The notes below the pieces were generated by a model. That model was not told where the DNA came from. It was given only the letters and a program-made list of their open reading frames with translations, and ran no database searches. A stretch of DNA of 64,000 nucleotides from Nonomuraea rhodomycinica (GTDB lineage Bacteria; Actinomycetota; Actinomycetes; Streptosporangiales; Streptosporangiaceae): NCBI RefSeq assembly GCF_013363995.1, contig NZ_JABWGO010000004.1, positions 372,001 to 436,000 of the forward strand. Reading direction: 5' to 3'. The position numbers were made by a program, and so were the translations under genes. Each line of letters begins with the position of its first letter. Position 1 is the stretch's first letter. Positions 32,426 to 40,289 of the stretch are shown here, one piece after another.

Positions 32426-33442
32426 GTGCCGCGCTACGTGGCCCGCCGGCTCGGCCAGGCGTTCCTGGTCGTGGCCGGCGTGGTCGTGCTCACCTTCGTC
32501 GTGACGCGGCTGCTGCCGGGCGACCCGGCGGTGGCCTTCGCCGGGCCGAAGGCGACGCCGCAGCAGCTCGCCGAGGCGCGGGCGCGCTTCGGCCTCGACG
32601 ACCCGCTGCCGGTCCAGCTCTGGAACTACGTCAGGGACCTGGCGACCGGTGACTGGGGCACCAGCCTGCGGACGCGCCGGCCGGTGCTGTCCGACCTGTA
32701 CGTGGCCTTCCCGGCCTCGCTGGAGCTGGTCGGGGCGGCGCTGCTGCTCGCCGTGCTCGCCGGGATCCCGGCGGGGGTGCTCGCCGCCCGCCACCGGACC
32801 CGGCTCCCCGACCTCGGGGTGCGGGTGGGCGGCATGCTGGCGGTCTCGGTGCCGGTGTTCTGGCTCGCGCTGGCGCTGCAGACCGTCTTCGCCGGCAGCC
32901 TCGACTGGTTCCCGGTCGCGGGCGAGTACGACGCGGCGCTGGACACCACCAGCCCGCTCACACTCTGGACGAACATCACGCTCGTGGACGCGCTCATCAC
33001 CGGCAACTGGCCCATCCTCACCAGCACCTTGCGGCACCTGGTGCTGCCCGCGATCGTCGTGGCCGCGTACCCGGCGGGCGTGATCGCCCAGATGACGCGG
33101 GCCGCGCTGATCGAGGAGGGCGGCCAGGACCACGTCCGGCTGGAGCGGGCGCTGGGCTTCGGCGAGACGTCCATCCTGGTCCGCTTCGCGCTGCGGCCCG
33201 CGCTCAACCCGCTGCTGTCGCTGATCGCGCTGGTCTTCGCGTACGCGATCGTCAACGGGTTCCTGGTCGAGGCGGTGTTCAACTGGCCGGGGCTCGGCCG
33301 CTACGCCGTGGACGCGATCGCCGGCTCGGACGTCCCGGCCATCGCGGGGGTCACGCTGCTCGTCGCGCTGGTGTACGTGCTGGCCAACCTCGTCGTGGAC
33401 CTCCTTCAGGGCGTGGTGGACCCGAGGGCGAGGCAGCGGTGA
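32426..33442 (+). CDS. peptide-type ABC transporter permease (DppB-like)
   Basis: 338 residues from GTG 32426, three bases after the binding-protein stop. Six membrane helices; MPRYVARRLGQAFLVVAGVVVLTFVVTRLLPGDPA is the standard DppB/OppB start, and ALGFGETSILVRFALRPALNPL is the EAA loop that docks on the ATPases. Forms the translocation pore with the next permease. Overlaps the next gene by four bases, so translation is coupled. Confidence 0.94.
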   Translation: MPRYVARRLGQAFLVVAGVVVLTFVVTRLLPGDPAVAFAGPKATPQQLAEARARFGLDDPLPVQLWNYVRDLATGDWGTSLRTRRPVLSDLYVAFPASLELVGAALLLAVLAGIPAGVLAARHRTRLPDLGVRVGGMLAVSVPVFWLALALQTVFAGSLDWFPVAGEYDAALDTTSPLTLWTNITLVDALITGNWPILTSTLRHLVLPAIVVAAYPAGVIAQMTRAALIEEGGQDHVRLERALGFGETSILVRFALRPALNPLLSLIALVFAYAIVNGFLVEAVFNWPGLGRYAVDAIAGSDVPAIAGVTLLVALVYVLANLVVDLLQGVVDPRARQR

Positions 33443-34290
33443 GCGTCCTGTCCGTGACCGAGCCGGTGGAGCGGCCGGGGCGGGTGGACCGGCTGGCGGT
33501 GCTGGGCGGCGCGCTCATCGTGCTGGTGGCGCTGTCGGCCGTGCTCGCGCCGTGGCTGGCCCCGTACGAGGAGAACACGCCGGACCCCCTCCACAGCCTC
33601 GATCCGCCGAGCGGCGCGCACTGGTTCGGCACCGACTTCGCCGGCCGGGACGTGCTCACCCAGGTCCTGTACGGCGGCCGGACGTCGCTGACCGTCGTCG
33701 TCGCCGTGCTGACCGTCTCGGCGCTGGTCGGCGTGACGCTGGGCGTCGTGGCCGGCTACGCGGGCGGCCTGACCAGAGACGTGATCATGCGGGTCACGGA
33801 CGTGTTCCTCGCCTTCCCGGCGCTGCTGCTGTCGCTGGCCCTCGCGGTCGTGCTCGGGCCGAGCGTCACCACGGCGATCGTGGCCATCGCCGCCACCTGG
33901 TGGCCCTGGTACGCGCGGCTGGCCGCCTCCGTCGCCGCCTCGGTCGCCACCCGGCCGTACGTGGACGCCGCCCGCTGCCTGGGCGTGCCGGCGCCGCTGA
34001 TCGTGCTGCGGCACGTGCTGCCGAACTCCCTCACCCCCGTCCTGGTCCAGGTCTCGCTGGACGCGGGCGGCGTCATCCTCACCGCCGCGGCCCTGTCCTA
34101 CCTGGGGCTCGGGGCGCGGGAGCCGGTGGCCGAGTGGGGGCTGATGGTGCAGCAGAGCCAGACGTACTTCACCACCAACTGGTGGGTCGTCACGTTCCCG
34201 GGCCTGGCGATCCTCGTGACGGCGTTCGCGTTCAACCTGCTGGGCGAGGGGCTGCGCGCGGCCCTGGATCCGCGAAGGGTGATCAAGTGA
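33439..34290 (+). CDS. peptide-type ABC transporter permease (DppC-like)
   Basis: 283 residues from GTG 33439 in a GTGA overlap with the upstream stop. Typical DppC layout: N-terminal helix, PDPLHSLDPPSGAHWFGTDFAGRDVLTQVLYGGRTSL motif, five further helices and the EAA loop ARCLGVPAPLIVLRHVLPNSLTPV. Pairs with the DppB-like permease. Confidence 0.94.
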   Translation: MSVLSVTEPVERPGRVDRLAVLGGALIVLVALSAVLAPWLAPYEENTPDPLHSLDPPSGAHWFGTDFAGRDVLTQVLYGGRTSLTVVVAVLTVSALVGVTLGVVAGYAGGLTRDVIMRVTDVFLAFPALLLSLALAVVLGPSVTTAIVAIAATWWPWYARLAASVAASVATRPYVDAARCLGVPAPLIVLRHVLPNSLTPVLVQVSLDAGGVILTAAALSYLGLGAREPVAEWGLMVQQSQTYFTTNWWVVTFPGLAILVTAFAFNLLGEGLRAALDPRRVIK

Positions 34291-35024
34291 TCGAGGTGCG
34301 GGACCTGCGGGTCCGGTACGGCACGCGCACCGTCGCCCACGTGCCCGAGCTGGACGTGGGCGCGGGGGAGTGCGTGGCCGTGGTGGGGGAGAGCGGGTCG
34401 GGCAAGTCGACGACGCTCATGGCGCTGCTCGGGCTGACCGAGGGCGCCGAGGTGTCCGGGCACGTCCGGGTCTGCGGCGTGGACGTGCTCACCGCCCCGG
34501 CGCGCCGGCTGCGGGAGATCCGGGGCGCCCGGGTGGCGCTCGTCATGCAGTCGCCGCAGGCGGCGCTCAGCCCCACCACGCGCCTGGGCGTCCTCATGCG
34601 GCGCGCGCTCGACCTGCACGACGTGGACGCGAGCGAGCGGGCCATGGCCGAGGCGGTGGAGGCCGTGCTGCTGGACCCGGCGATCCTGCGCCGCTACCCG
34701 CACGAGGTGTCGGGCGGCCAGGCGCAGCGGTTCGCGATCGCCCTGGCCCTGGCGCTGGGGGCGGAGGCGGTGCTGGCCGACGAGCCGACCAGCGCGCTCG
34801 ACGTGACCGTGCAGGCGGAGGTGGTCGGCGTGCTGCGGCGGCTGCGCAAGGAGCGGGGGCTGGCGCTGCTGCTGGTCTCGCACGACCTGGCCCTGGTCTC
34901 CACGATCGCCGACCGGGTGCTGGTCATGAAGGACGGCGAGGTGGTGGAGAGCGGCCCGGCGGCCCGGGTGCTGGCCGAGCCCTCGCATCCGTACACGCGC
35001 GAGCTGCTGGAGGCGCTGCCATGA
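34287..35024 (+). CDS. peptide-type ABC transporter ATP-binding protein (DppD-like)
   Basis: 245 residues from GTG 34287, again in a four-base GTGA overlap. Walker A GESGSGKST at residues 34-42, Q-loop VMQSPQAAL, signature VSGGQAQR, Walker B AVLADEPTSALD and the H-loop SHDLALVS are intact. Shorter than usual DppD because it lacks the C-terminal oligopeptide/dipeptide extension. Powers transport with the next gene product. Confidence 0.93.
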   Translation: MIEVRDLRVRYGTRTVAHVPELDVGAGECVAVVGESGSGKSTTLMALLGLTEGAEVSGHVRVCGVDVLTAPARRLREIRGARVALVMQSPQAALSPTTRLGVLMRRALDLHDVDASERAMAEAVEAVLLDPAILRRYPHEVSGGQAQRFAIALALALGAEAVLADEPTSALDVTVQAEVVGVLRRLRKERGLALLLVSHDLALVSTIADRVLVMKDGEVVESGPAARVLAEPSHPYTRELLEALP

Positions 35025-35905
35025 CCGTTCCGGCGCCGGTGCTGCGGGCCGAGCGGGTCACGCTCGGGTACGGCCGCACGGCCGTCGTCCACGACGTCAG
35101 CCTGGACGTCACCGAGGGCGGGGTGGGGCTGATCGGGGAGAGCGGGTCGGGCAAGACGACGCTGGCGCGCGCGTTCCTGGGCCTCCTCGCCCCAATGTCG
35201 GGAGCCATCTGGTACGGCGACCAGAACCTGAAAAAGCTGGATATGAGGCGCTTCAGGCGGGACGTCCAGCCGGTGTTCCAGGCCGAGGCCCTGGACCCCC
35301 GCATGAGCGCCGGCGCCTCGGTCGCCGAGGCGCTGCCCCGCAAGGAGCGCGACCGCGTGCCCGCCCTGCTGGAGAAGGTCGGGCTGCCCGCCGAGGTGGC
35401 CGGGCGCAGGCCGCACCAGCTCTCCGGCGGCCAGCGCCAGCGCGTGGTGATCGCCCGCGCCCTGGCCGTCTCGCCTCGCCTGCTCATCCTCGATGAGCCC
35501 ACCAGCGCCCTCGACGTGACCGTGCAGGCGCGGATCCTCGACCTGCTCGCCGGGCTCGGCACCGAGCGGCTGCTCATCACCCACAACCTCGCCGTGGTGT
35601 CCCGGCTCTGCCGCACCGCGCACGTGCTGTTCGCGGGCCGGGTCGTCGAGTCGGGGCCCACGGCCGAGCTGCTGGCCCGGCCGGCCCACCCGTACACGCT
35701 GGCCCTGCGCGACGCCGTGCCGAAGCTCGGCGGCGCGCCGCCTCCCGCGCGGGGGCGCACCGAGGCGCGACCGGCCGCGACCGGGTGCCCGTTCCGGCTG
35801 CGCTGCCCGCTCGCCGTGGCGGCCTGCGAGCGGGCGCCCGAGCCCCGTGAGGTGGGGGAGGGGCGGCGGGCGGCCTGCCACCGCGCCGAGGAACTGCTGT
35901 CCTGA
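35021..35905 (+). CDS. peptide-type ABC transporter ATP-binding protein (DppF-like)
   Basis: 294 residues from ATG 35021 in an ATGA overlap. Walker A GESGSGKTT at residues 39-47, signature LSGGQRQR, Walker B LLILDEPTSALD. The C-terminal extension CPFRLRCPLAVAACERAP...CH carries the four cysteines that bind an iron-sulfur cluster or zinc in the DppF/OppF subfamily. Last gene of the operon that starts at the DUF917 gene; it converges on a MarR gene after 12 bases. Confidence 0.94.
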   Translation: MTVPAPVLRAERVTLGYGRTAVVHDVSLDVTEGGVGLIGESGSGKTTLARAFLGLLAPMSGAIWYGDQNLKKLDMRRFRRDVQPVFQAEALDPRMSAGASVAEALPRKERDRVPALLEKVGLPAEVAGRRPHQLSGGQRQRVVIARALAVSPRLLILDEPTSALDVTVQARILDLLAGLGTERLLITHNLAVVSRLCRTAHVLFAGRVVESGPTAELLARPAHPYTLALRDAVPKLGGAPPPARGRTEARPAATGCPFRLRCPLAVAACERAPEPREVGEGRRAACHRAEELLS

Positions 35906-35917
35906 CCGGCCCGCCTG

Positions 35918-36406
35918 CTAGCGCCGGGCCGTGGGCGCGGCGGGCTCCTCGTCGCGCAGCCGCACGTACATGTCCTCCGAGAGCCGGGAGAGCAGCCGCG
36001 CCAGCTCGGCGCGGTCGGCCTCCGGCCAGTCGGCGAGCGCGCCGGTGAACCAGTCCAGGGTGACCTGGCGGCAGCTCTCCGCGGCCTTGACCCCGGCGGG
36101 CGTGAGCGTGATCCGCCAGGCCCGGCCGTCGTCGGGGTCGCGCACGCGCTCCAGCAACCCGCGCTTCTCCAGCGCGGACACGTGCCGCGTCACGTGCGGG
36201 CTCTCCACCTGGAGCCCCTCGGCGATCGCGCCGATGCGGCGCGGCTCGCCCGCGTCCAGCAGGTAGGCGAGGACCTGCACGTCCGGCCGGTCCAGCCGGA
36301 CGCCGGCGGCCGAGGTCAGCCGCTCGTGCGTCTTGGCGCGGTTGAGCGAGGTCACCAGCCGCCGGAACGACGCCACGGTCGTCTGCAGGTCTGCGTCCTT
36401 CGACAT
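35918..36406 (-). CDS. MarR-family transcriptional regulator
   Basis: 162 residues from ATG 36406. The winged helix is at about 45-115 (GEPRRIGAIAEGLQVESPHVTRHVSALEKRGLLERVRDPDDGRAWRITLT). N- and C-terminal helices form the dimer interface. Divergent from an MFS exporter with two similar operator-like palindromes in the 70-base gap, so it probably represses the exporter and itself and is relieved by the exported compound. Confidence 0.93.
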   Translation of the reverse strand: MSKDADLQTTVASFRRLVTSLNRAKTHERLTSAAGVRLDRPDVQVLAYLLDAGEPRRIGAIAEGLQVESPHVTRHVSALEKRGLLERVRDPDDGRAWRITLTPAGVKAAESCRQVTLDWFTGALADWPEADRAELARLLSRLSEDMYVRLRDEEPAAPTARR

Positions 36407-36460
36407 TTTACTTACCTAACTTACGTATGTATGATCGCTCCTCGGTTACTTACCTAAGTT
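36407..36460 (+). promoter_or_regulatory. MFS promoter with twin MarR-type operators
   Basis: TTTACT (36407-36412), 17 bases, and TATGAT (36430-36435) form a good promoter. ACTTACCTAACT at 36410-36421 overlaps the -35 box and ACTTACCTAAGT at 36449-36460 lies just after the start site; the second has perfect ACTTA/TAAGT arms. Bound repressor at both would block the exporter gene and probably also the divergent regulator gene. Confidence 0.6.
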
Positions 36461-36476
36461 ATCCAAAGGAGCCGTC

Positions 36477-37883
36477 ATGGCGACACTCGCCGCACCCCCG
36501 TCCCCGGGGGAGACCACCGCGCGCAACCCGTGGCCCGCCGTGGTCTCGCTGGCCTTCGCGGCGTCCATCGCCGCGCTGCAGAACACCGCCGTCGTCCCGT
36601 TGCTTCCCGTGCTCCAGCGCGAGCTGCACGCCTCCCTGGCGGCCGTGAGCTGGACCTTGACGATCAGCCTGCTGGTGAGCGCGGTGGCCACTCCGCTGTT
36701 GTCCAGGTTCGGCGACATGTACGGCAGGCGGCCGATGATCCTCGGCGCGATCGGCCTGCTGGTGGCCGGCTCGGTGCTGGGAGCGCTGGCCACCTCGCTG
36801 ACGTGGCTGATCGTGGCCAGGATCCTCCAGGGCTCCGTGGCCGCGCTGGTGCCGCTGTCGATCGGGGTGGTGCGCGAGTCGCTGCCGCCGCGGCAGCTGG
36901 CCACCGGCATCGGCGTGCTGAGCGCCACCATGGGCTTCGGCAGCGGAGGCGGCATGATCCTGGCCGGGCTGGTGGCCGGCGACTACCACATGCTCTTCTG
37001 GGTGACCGGTGCGATCGCCGTGCTCGCCGGGGCGCTGGTGGCGCTCCTGGTGCGCGACCGCGCCCCGTCCGGCGGGGGACGCCCCGACCTGCTCGGCGCC
37101 ACGCTGCTGGCCGTCTGGCTCGTCGCGCTGCTGCTCGGCATCAGCCAGGGCGGCACGTGGGGCTGGACCTCGCCGCGCGTGCTCGGGCTGTTCGCCGTCG
37201 CGCTGGTGACCGCCCTCACCTGGGTGGTCGTCGAGCGGCGCGTCCGCCAGCCGCTGGTCGACATGGCGATGCTGACCCAGCGCGGCACGGTCGGCGCGAC
37301 GGTCGCCTCCACCCTGCTCGGCTTCGCGTTCTTCACCTGCATGACCGGCATCTCCGGCTTCACCCAGGCCCCCGGCTTCGGCTTCGGCGCCTCCACCCTG
37401 CAGGTCGGCCTCTACCTGCTGCCCAGCACGCTGTTCATGCTGGTGATCTCGCTGTTCGCCGGCCGGTTCATGCGCCGCTTCGCGGCCTCCTCGATGGTCG
37501 CCGCGGGCTCGGCGGCCGTGGCCCTGGCCGGGCTGTGGATGGCCGTCCGGCACGGCGCCCCCGCGGACGTCTACGTGGCCACCTCGCTGCTCGGCGTGGG
37601 GCTCGGCGTCGGCTACGCCGCTCTGGGGACGATGGCCGTGGAGCACGTGGACCCGGCGAAGACTGCCGCCGCGGCCGGGGTGAACGCGCTGGTGCGCATC
37701 GTGGGCGGCAGCACGGCCGGCGCGGTCATCGCCGCGATCCTGGGCGCGCTGCCCGGCGAGCACGGCTACCAGTGGGTGTTCGCCACCGCCGCCGCGGGGA
37801 GCCTGGTGGCGGCGGTCTTCGCGGCCGTGTTCGGCCGGCTCAACCGCCGGGCCACCGGGATCACAGCGCCCGCAGGCCGTTGA
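36477..37883 (+). CDS. MFS drug-efflux-type transporter (DHA2-like)
   Basis: 468 residues from ATG 36477 with AAAGGAG upstream. About 14 hydrophobic helices. The motif GDMYGRRPMILGAIGLLVAGSVLGALA is MFS motif A, and RILQGSVAALVPLSIGVVRESLPP is motif B followed by helix 5 with GFGSGGGMILAG. Expected to export a hydrophobic compound by proton antiport. Regulated by the divergent MarR protein. Its last 23 bases overlap the convergent DUF742 gene. Confidence 0.93.
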   Translation: MATLAAPPSPGETTARNPWPAVVSLAFAASIAALQNTAVVPLLPVLQRELHASLAAVSWTLTISLLVSAVATPLLSRFGDMYGRRPMILGAIGLLVAGSVLGALATSLTWLIVARILQGSVAALVPLSIGVVRESLPPRQLATGIGVLSATMGFGSGGGMILAGLVAGDYHMLFWVTGAIAVLAGALVALLVRDRAPSGGGRPDLLGATLLAVWLVALLLGISQGGTWGWTSPRVLGLFAVALVTALTWVVVERRVRQPLVDMAMLTQRGTVGATVASTLLGFAFFTCMTGISGFTQAPGFGFGASTLQVGLYLLPSTLFMLVISLFAGRFMRRFAASSMVAAGSAAVALAGLWMAVRHGAPADVYVATSLLGVGLGVGYAALGTMAVEHVDPAKTAAAAGVNALVRIVGGSTAGAVIAAILGALPGEHGYQWVFATAAAGSLVAAVFAAVFGRLNRRATGITAPAGR

Positions 37884-38217
37884 TGACCTCCAGCAGCACG
37901 CTGGCGTCGGGTGCGGGAGGCGGGTGCTCGACCTGCACGAGCTGCTGCGCGTGCAGGTCGCCCACCAGGACGCGTACCACGCCGATGGGCAGGCCCAGCT
38001 CGGCCGCCACGTCCACGAGGCGGGTCGGCGTCGTGCACTTCTGCATGATGATCAGATGCTCGGGCCCGAGCCCGGCGGGCGGGGTCAGGCCGCCGGCCGT
38101 GATGATGACCGCGATGAGGTCGATGGCCTCGCTCGCGGGCACCGTGCGGCCCTTGGTCAGCAGGTAGGCCGGGACGATCGGACCGGCGTCCTCGTCCAGC
38201 CAGCGCTCGTCACTCAC
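37861..38217 (-). CDS. DUF742 protein (CvnC-like)
   Basis: 118 residues, start codon at 38217, eight bases inside the end of the kinase gene, so translation is coupled. The winged-helix-like body (PIVPAYLLTKGRTVPASEAIDLIAVI and CTTPTRLVDVAAELGLPIGVVRVLVGDLHAQQLVQV) is that of DUF742, the third component of actinobacterial conservons. CvnC proteins bind the kinase-like and GTPase partners. Here the roadblock (CvnB) and GTPase (CvnD) genes are missing. Confidence 0.92.
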   Translation of the reverse strand: MSDERWLDEDAGPIVPAYLLTKGRTVPASEAIDLIAVIITAGGLTPPAGLGPEHLIIMQKCTTPTRLVDVAAELGLPIGVVRVLVGDLHAQQLVQVEHPPPAPDASVLLEVINGLRAL

Positions 38218-40126
38218 CCTGCACCACCCGGATGGTACGAGCGCCTTCCTTGGCGGGTTCCTTGTCCGTGGCGCGCTCCTCCGGCTCGGCCGGCGGGTCG
38301 CTCACGTGTTCTGCCGGGATCAGCACGATGGCGGTGGTCCCTCCATATGGTGAACCGCGCAACGTCACGCGGATGTCATGCCTGGCGGCCAGGCGGGAAA
38401 CGACGAAGAGGCCGAGCTGGTCGCTGTCGGCCAGGTCGAACTCGGGAGGGCTGGCGAGCCGCGCGTTGAGCTCGGCCATGACCTCCGGGCTGATGCCGAG
38501 ACCGCGGTCCTCCACCTCCAGGGCGAAGCCGCGGGCCGCGACCTCGCCGCGCACCTGGACCGGCGTGTGCGGCGGAGAGTAGACGGTGGCGTTCTCGATG
38601 AGCTCGGCGATCAGGTGGATCACGTCGCCGACGACCGGGCCCGCCAGACGCTGGCCCGGCATCGGCTCGACGATGACCCGGGGGTAGTCCTCGACCTCCG
38701 CCGCGGCGCCGCGCACGACGTCGAGCAGCGGCACGGGCTTGCTCCAGCCGCGGCCCGGCGTGGCGCCGGACAGGATGATCAGGCCCTCCGCGTGACGGCG
38801 CATGCGGGTGGTCAGGTGGTCGAGGCGGAACAGGTCGTCCAGGGCCTCCGGCTCGGTGGCCCGGTGCTGCATGTCCTCCAGCTGGATGCGCTGGCGGTGG
38901 AGCAGGATCTGGCTGCGCCGGGCCAGGTTGCGGAAGACGTGGCCGACGCCGTCGCGCAGCTGCGCCTGGCCCACCGCGGCCTCCACGGCCGTCTGCTGCA
39001 CCGTGGAGAACGCCTGGCCCACGTCGCCGATCTCGGTCGTCGTGCTGGCGACCGACAGCTCGGGCACCTCGACCTTCTCGCCGCGGCGCAGCTTCTCGAC
39101 GACCTGCGGCAGCCGTTCCCGGGAGACCTCCAGGGCCGCCAGGCGCAGCGCGGTCAGCTCGCGCGAGAGGCGGTTGCCCATCCGCAGCGAGAACCCGATC
39201 GACACGATCACCAGCACGAAACAGGTGCCGGCCAGCAGGAACGCCCGCCGCAGGACCGCGTCGGCGACCGGCTCGGCCCGCCCGGACAGCAGGGAGCTGG
39301 CCTGGAGCTGGGCTTCCGAGAACGACTTGTTGAGCGCCTCGGTGGTGCTCAGCCAGCCGGCGGGGGTGCCGCCCGCGATGATCTGGTCCTCCATGATGCG
39401 CATCCGCTGGTACGCGGGTGAGGTGATCAGGGAGACCTGGGTGTCGCGCAGGCCCGGGTCCAGCTCGCCGAGGGCCTGGTCGAGCAGGAAGCGGCGGTTG
39501 CCGACGATCTGGGTGAACAGCCGCCGCTCGGCGGCCGTCGTCGGACCGGCGGCCAGGGCCTGCTCCCGGGTCAGCAGCTCCCGGGCGTAGGAGACGTCCA
39601 CGACGACGCGCGACTGCTCGTAGATCGGGATGTCGTCGATGAAGGCGACGTTGCGGTGCAGGCCGAACAGCGAGTCCGTGACCCCGTTGTAGGTCTCGAT
39701 CACGTGCAGCCGCGCCGCCAGGCCCGCGTCGATCTCGCCCCGGATCGGCTCCAGCCGCCCGAGCTGGGCGAGGACCGCGTCCACCTGCGCGTGGATGCGC
39801 TCGGAGGTGTGCATCGAGGCGGCCGAGAGCTGCTTGAACCGCTCCCTGGCCGCGTCGGTGCGCGAGCGCTGCGCGACCAGCTCGGACTCGTTGGTGTCGC
39901 TCTTGACGCGCAGCAGCCGGGCCGAGGCCAGGCGCTCGCGCTGGAGCTCGGTGGTGAGCTGGTAGGCCGGCAGACGCAGGTTGGTCCAGAGCGTCTTGTA
40001 CTGCCGGAGCTCCAGGCTCTCGGTGGCGGTCACGGCGGTGATGACCCCCCACAGGACCACCATCGAGACGAGCGGGATCAGCAGCAGGCCGATGATCTTC
40101 ACGCGGATCGTGCGACTGCGGCCCAT
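38210..40126 (-). CDS. nitrate/nitrite-sensor-domain histidine-kinase-like protein (CvnA-like)
   Basis: 638 residues from ATG 40126, chosen for the GAAGAGGTG ribosome-binding site; a longer frame to 40174 lacks one. Membrane helices at about 10-30 and 293-313 enclose a NIT sensor domain. A HAMP-like segment, the helical GHVFRNLARRSQILLHRQ dimer region and a GHKL ATPase (ELIENATVYSPP; DRGLGIS; GLFVVSRLAARHDI) follow. The usual phospho-acceptor histidine motif is not obvious, as in CvnA proteins, which work with roadblock, DUF742 and GTPase partners. Ends in an acidic-basic tail. Only the DUF742 gene follows. Confidence 0.92.
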   Translation of the reverse strand: MGRSRTIRVKIIGLLLIPLVSMVVLWGVITAVTATESLELRQYKTLWTNLRLPAYQLTTELQRERLASARLLRVKSDTNESELVAQRSRTDAARERFKQLSAASMHTSERIHAQVDAVLAQLGRLEPIRGEIDAGLAARLHVIETYNGVTDSLFGLHRNVAFIDDIPIYEQSRVVVDVSYARELLTREQALAAGPTTAAERRLFTQIVGNRRFLLDQALGELDPGLRDTQVSLITSPAYQRMRIMEDQIIAGGTPAGWLSTTEALNKSFSEAQLQASSLLSGRAEPVADAVLRRAFLLAGTCFVLVIVSIGFSLRMGNRLSRELTALRLAALEVSRERLPQVVEKLRRGEKVEVPELSVASTTTEIGDVGQAFSTVQQTAVEAAVGQAQLRDGVGHVFRNLARRSQILLHRQRIQLEDMQHRATEPEALDDLFRLDHLTTRMRRHAEGLIILSGATPGRGWSKPVPLLDVVRGAAAEVEDYPRVIVEPMPGQRLAGPVVGDVIHLIAELIENATVYSPPHTPVQVRGEVAARGFALEVEDRGLGISPEVMAELNARLASPPEFDLADSDQLGLFVVSRLAARHDIRVTLRGSPYGGTTAIVLIPAEHVSDPPAEPEERATDKEPAKEGARTIRVVQGE

Positions 40127-40180
40127 GGCACCTCTTCCGGTCGGTCCCCTGCTGGTGAACCCCGGACGGGACAACGCACG

Positions 40181-40186
40181 AGAATA
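40181..40186 (-). promoter_or_regulatory. -10 box of the kinase transcript
   Basis: TATTCT on the reverse strand, about 55 bases before ATG 40126, leaves a leader of near 48 bases with the GAAGAGGTG ribosome-binding site. The -35 region is not convincing. Confidence 0.4.
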
Positions 40187-40234
40187 GCAATTCGATCTCT
40201 AGAAGTCCTAATTTTTCGGGACTTTTGGGCACTC

Positions 40235-40240
40235 TATGAT
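40235..40240 (+). promoter_or_regulatory. -10 box of the orphan binding-protein gene
   Basis: TATGAT lies 49 bases before TTG 40290. The leader would carry GGGAG five bases before the start. The -35 region (TTTTTC at 40212-40217) is weak. Confidence 0.4.
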
Positions 40241-40289
40241 GATCTTCCAGTAGGTTTTCGCGGTAGACCGGGACACAGAGGGAGATGCG

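Noticed and set aside
29081..33133. A 1350-codon open frame on the reverse strand
   Set aside because: It is antisense to the HyuA and ABC genes, with low-complexity Arg/Gly/His-rich translation caused by high GC; the forward genes have clear domains.
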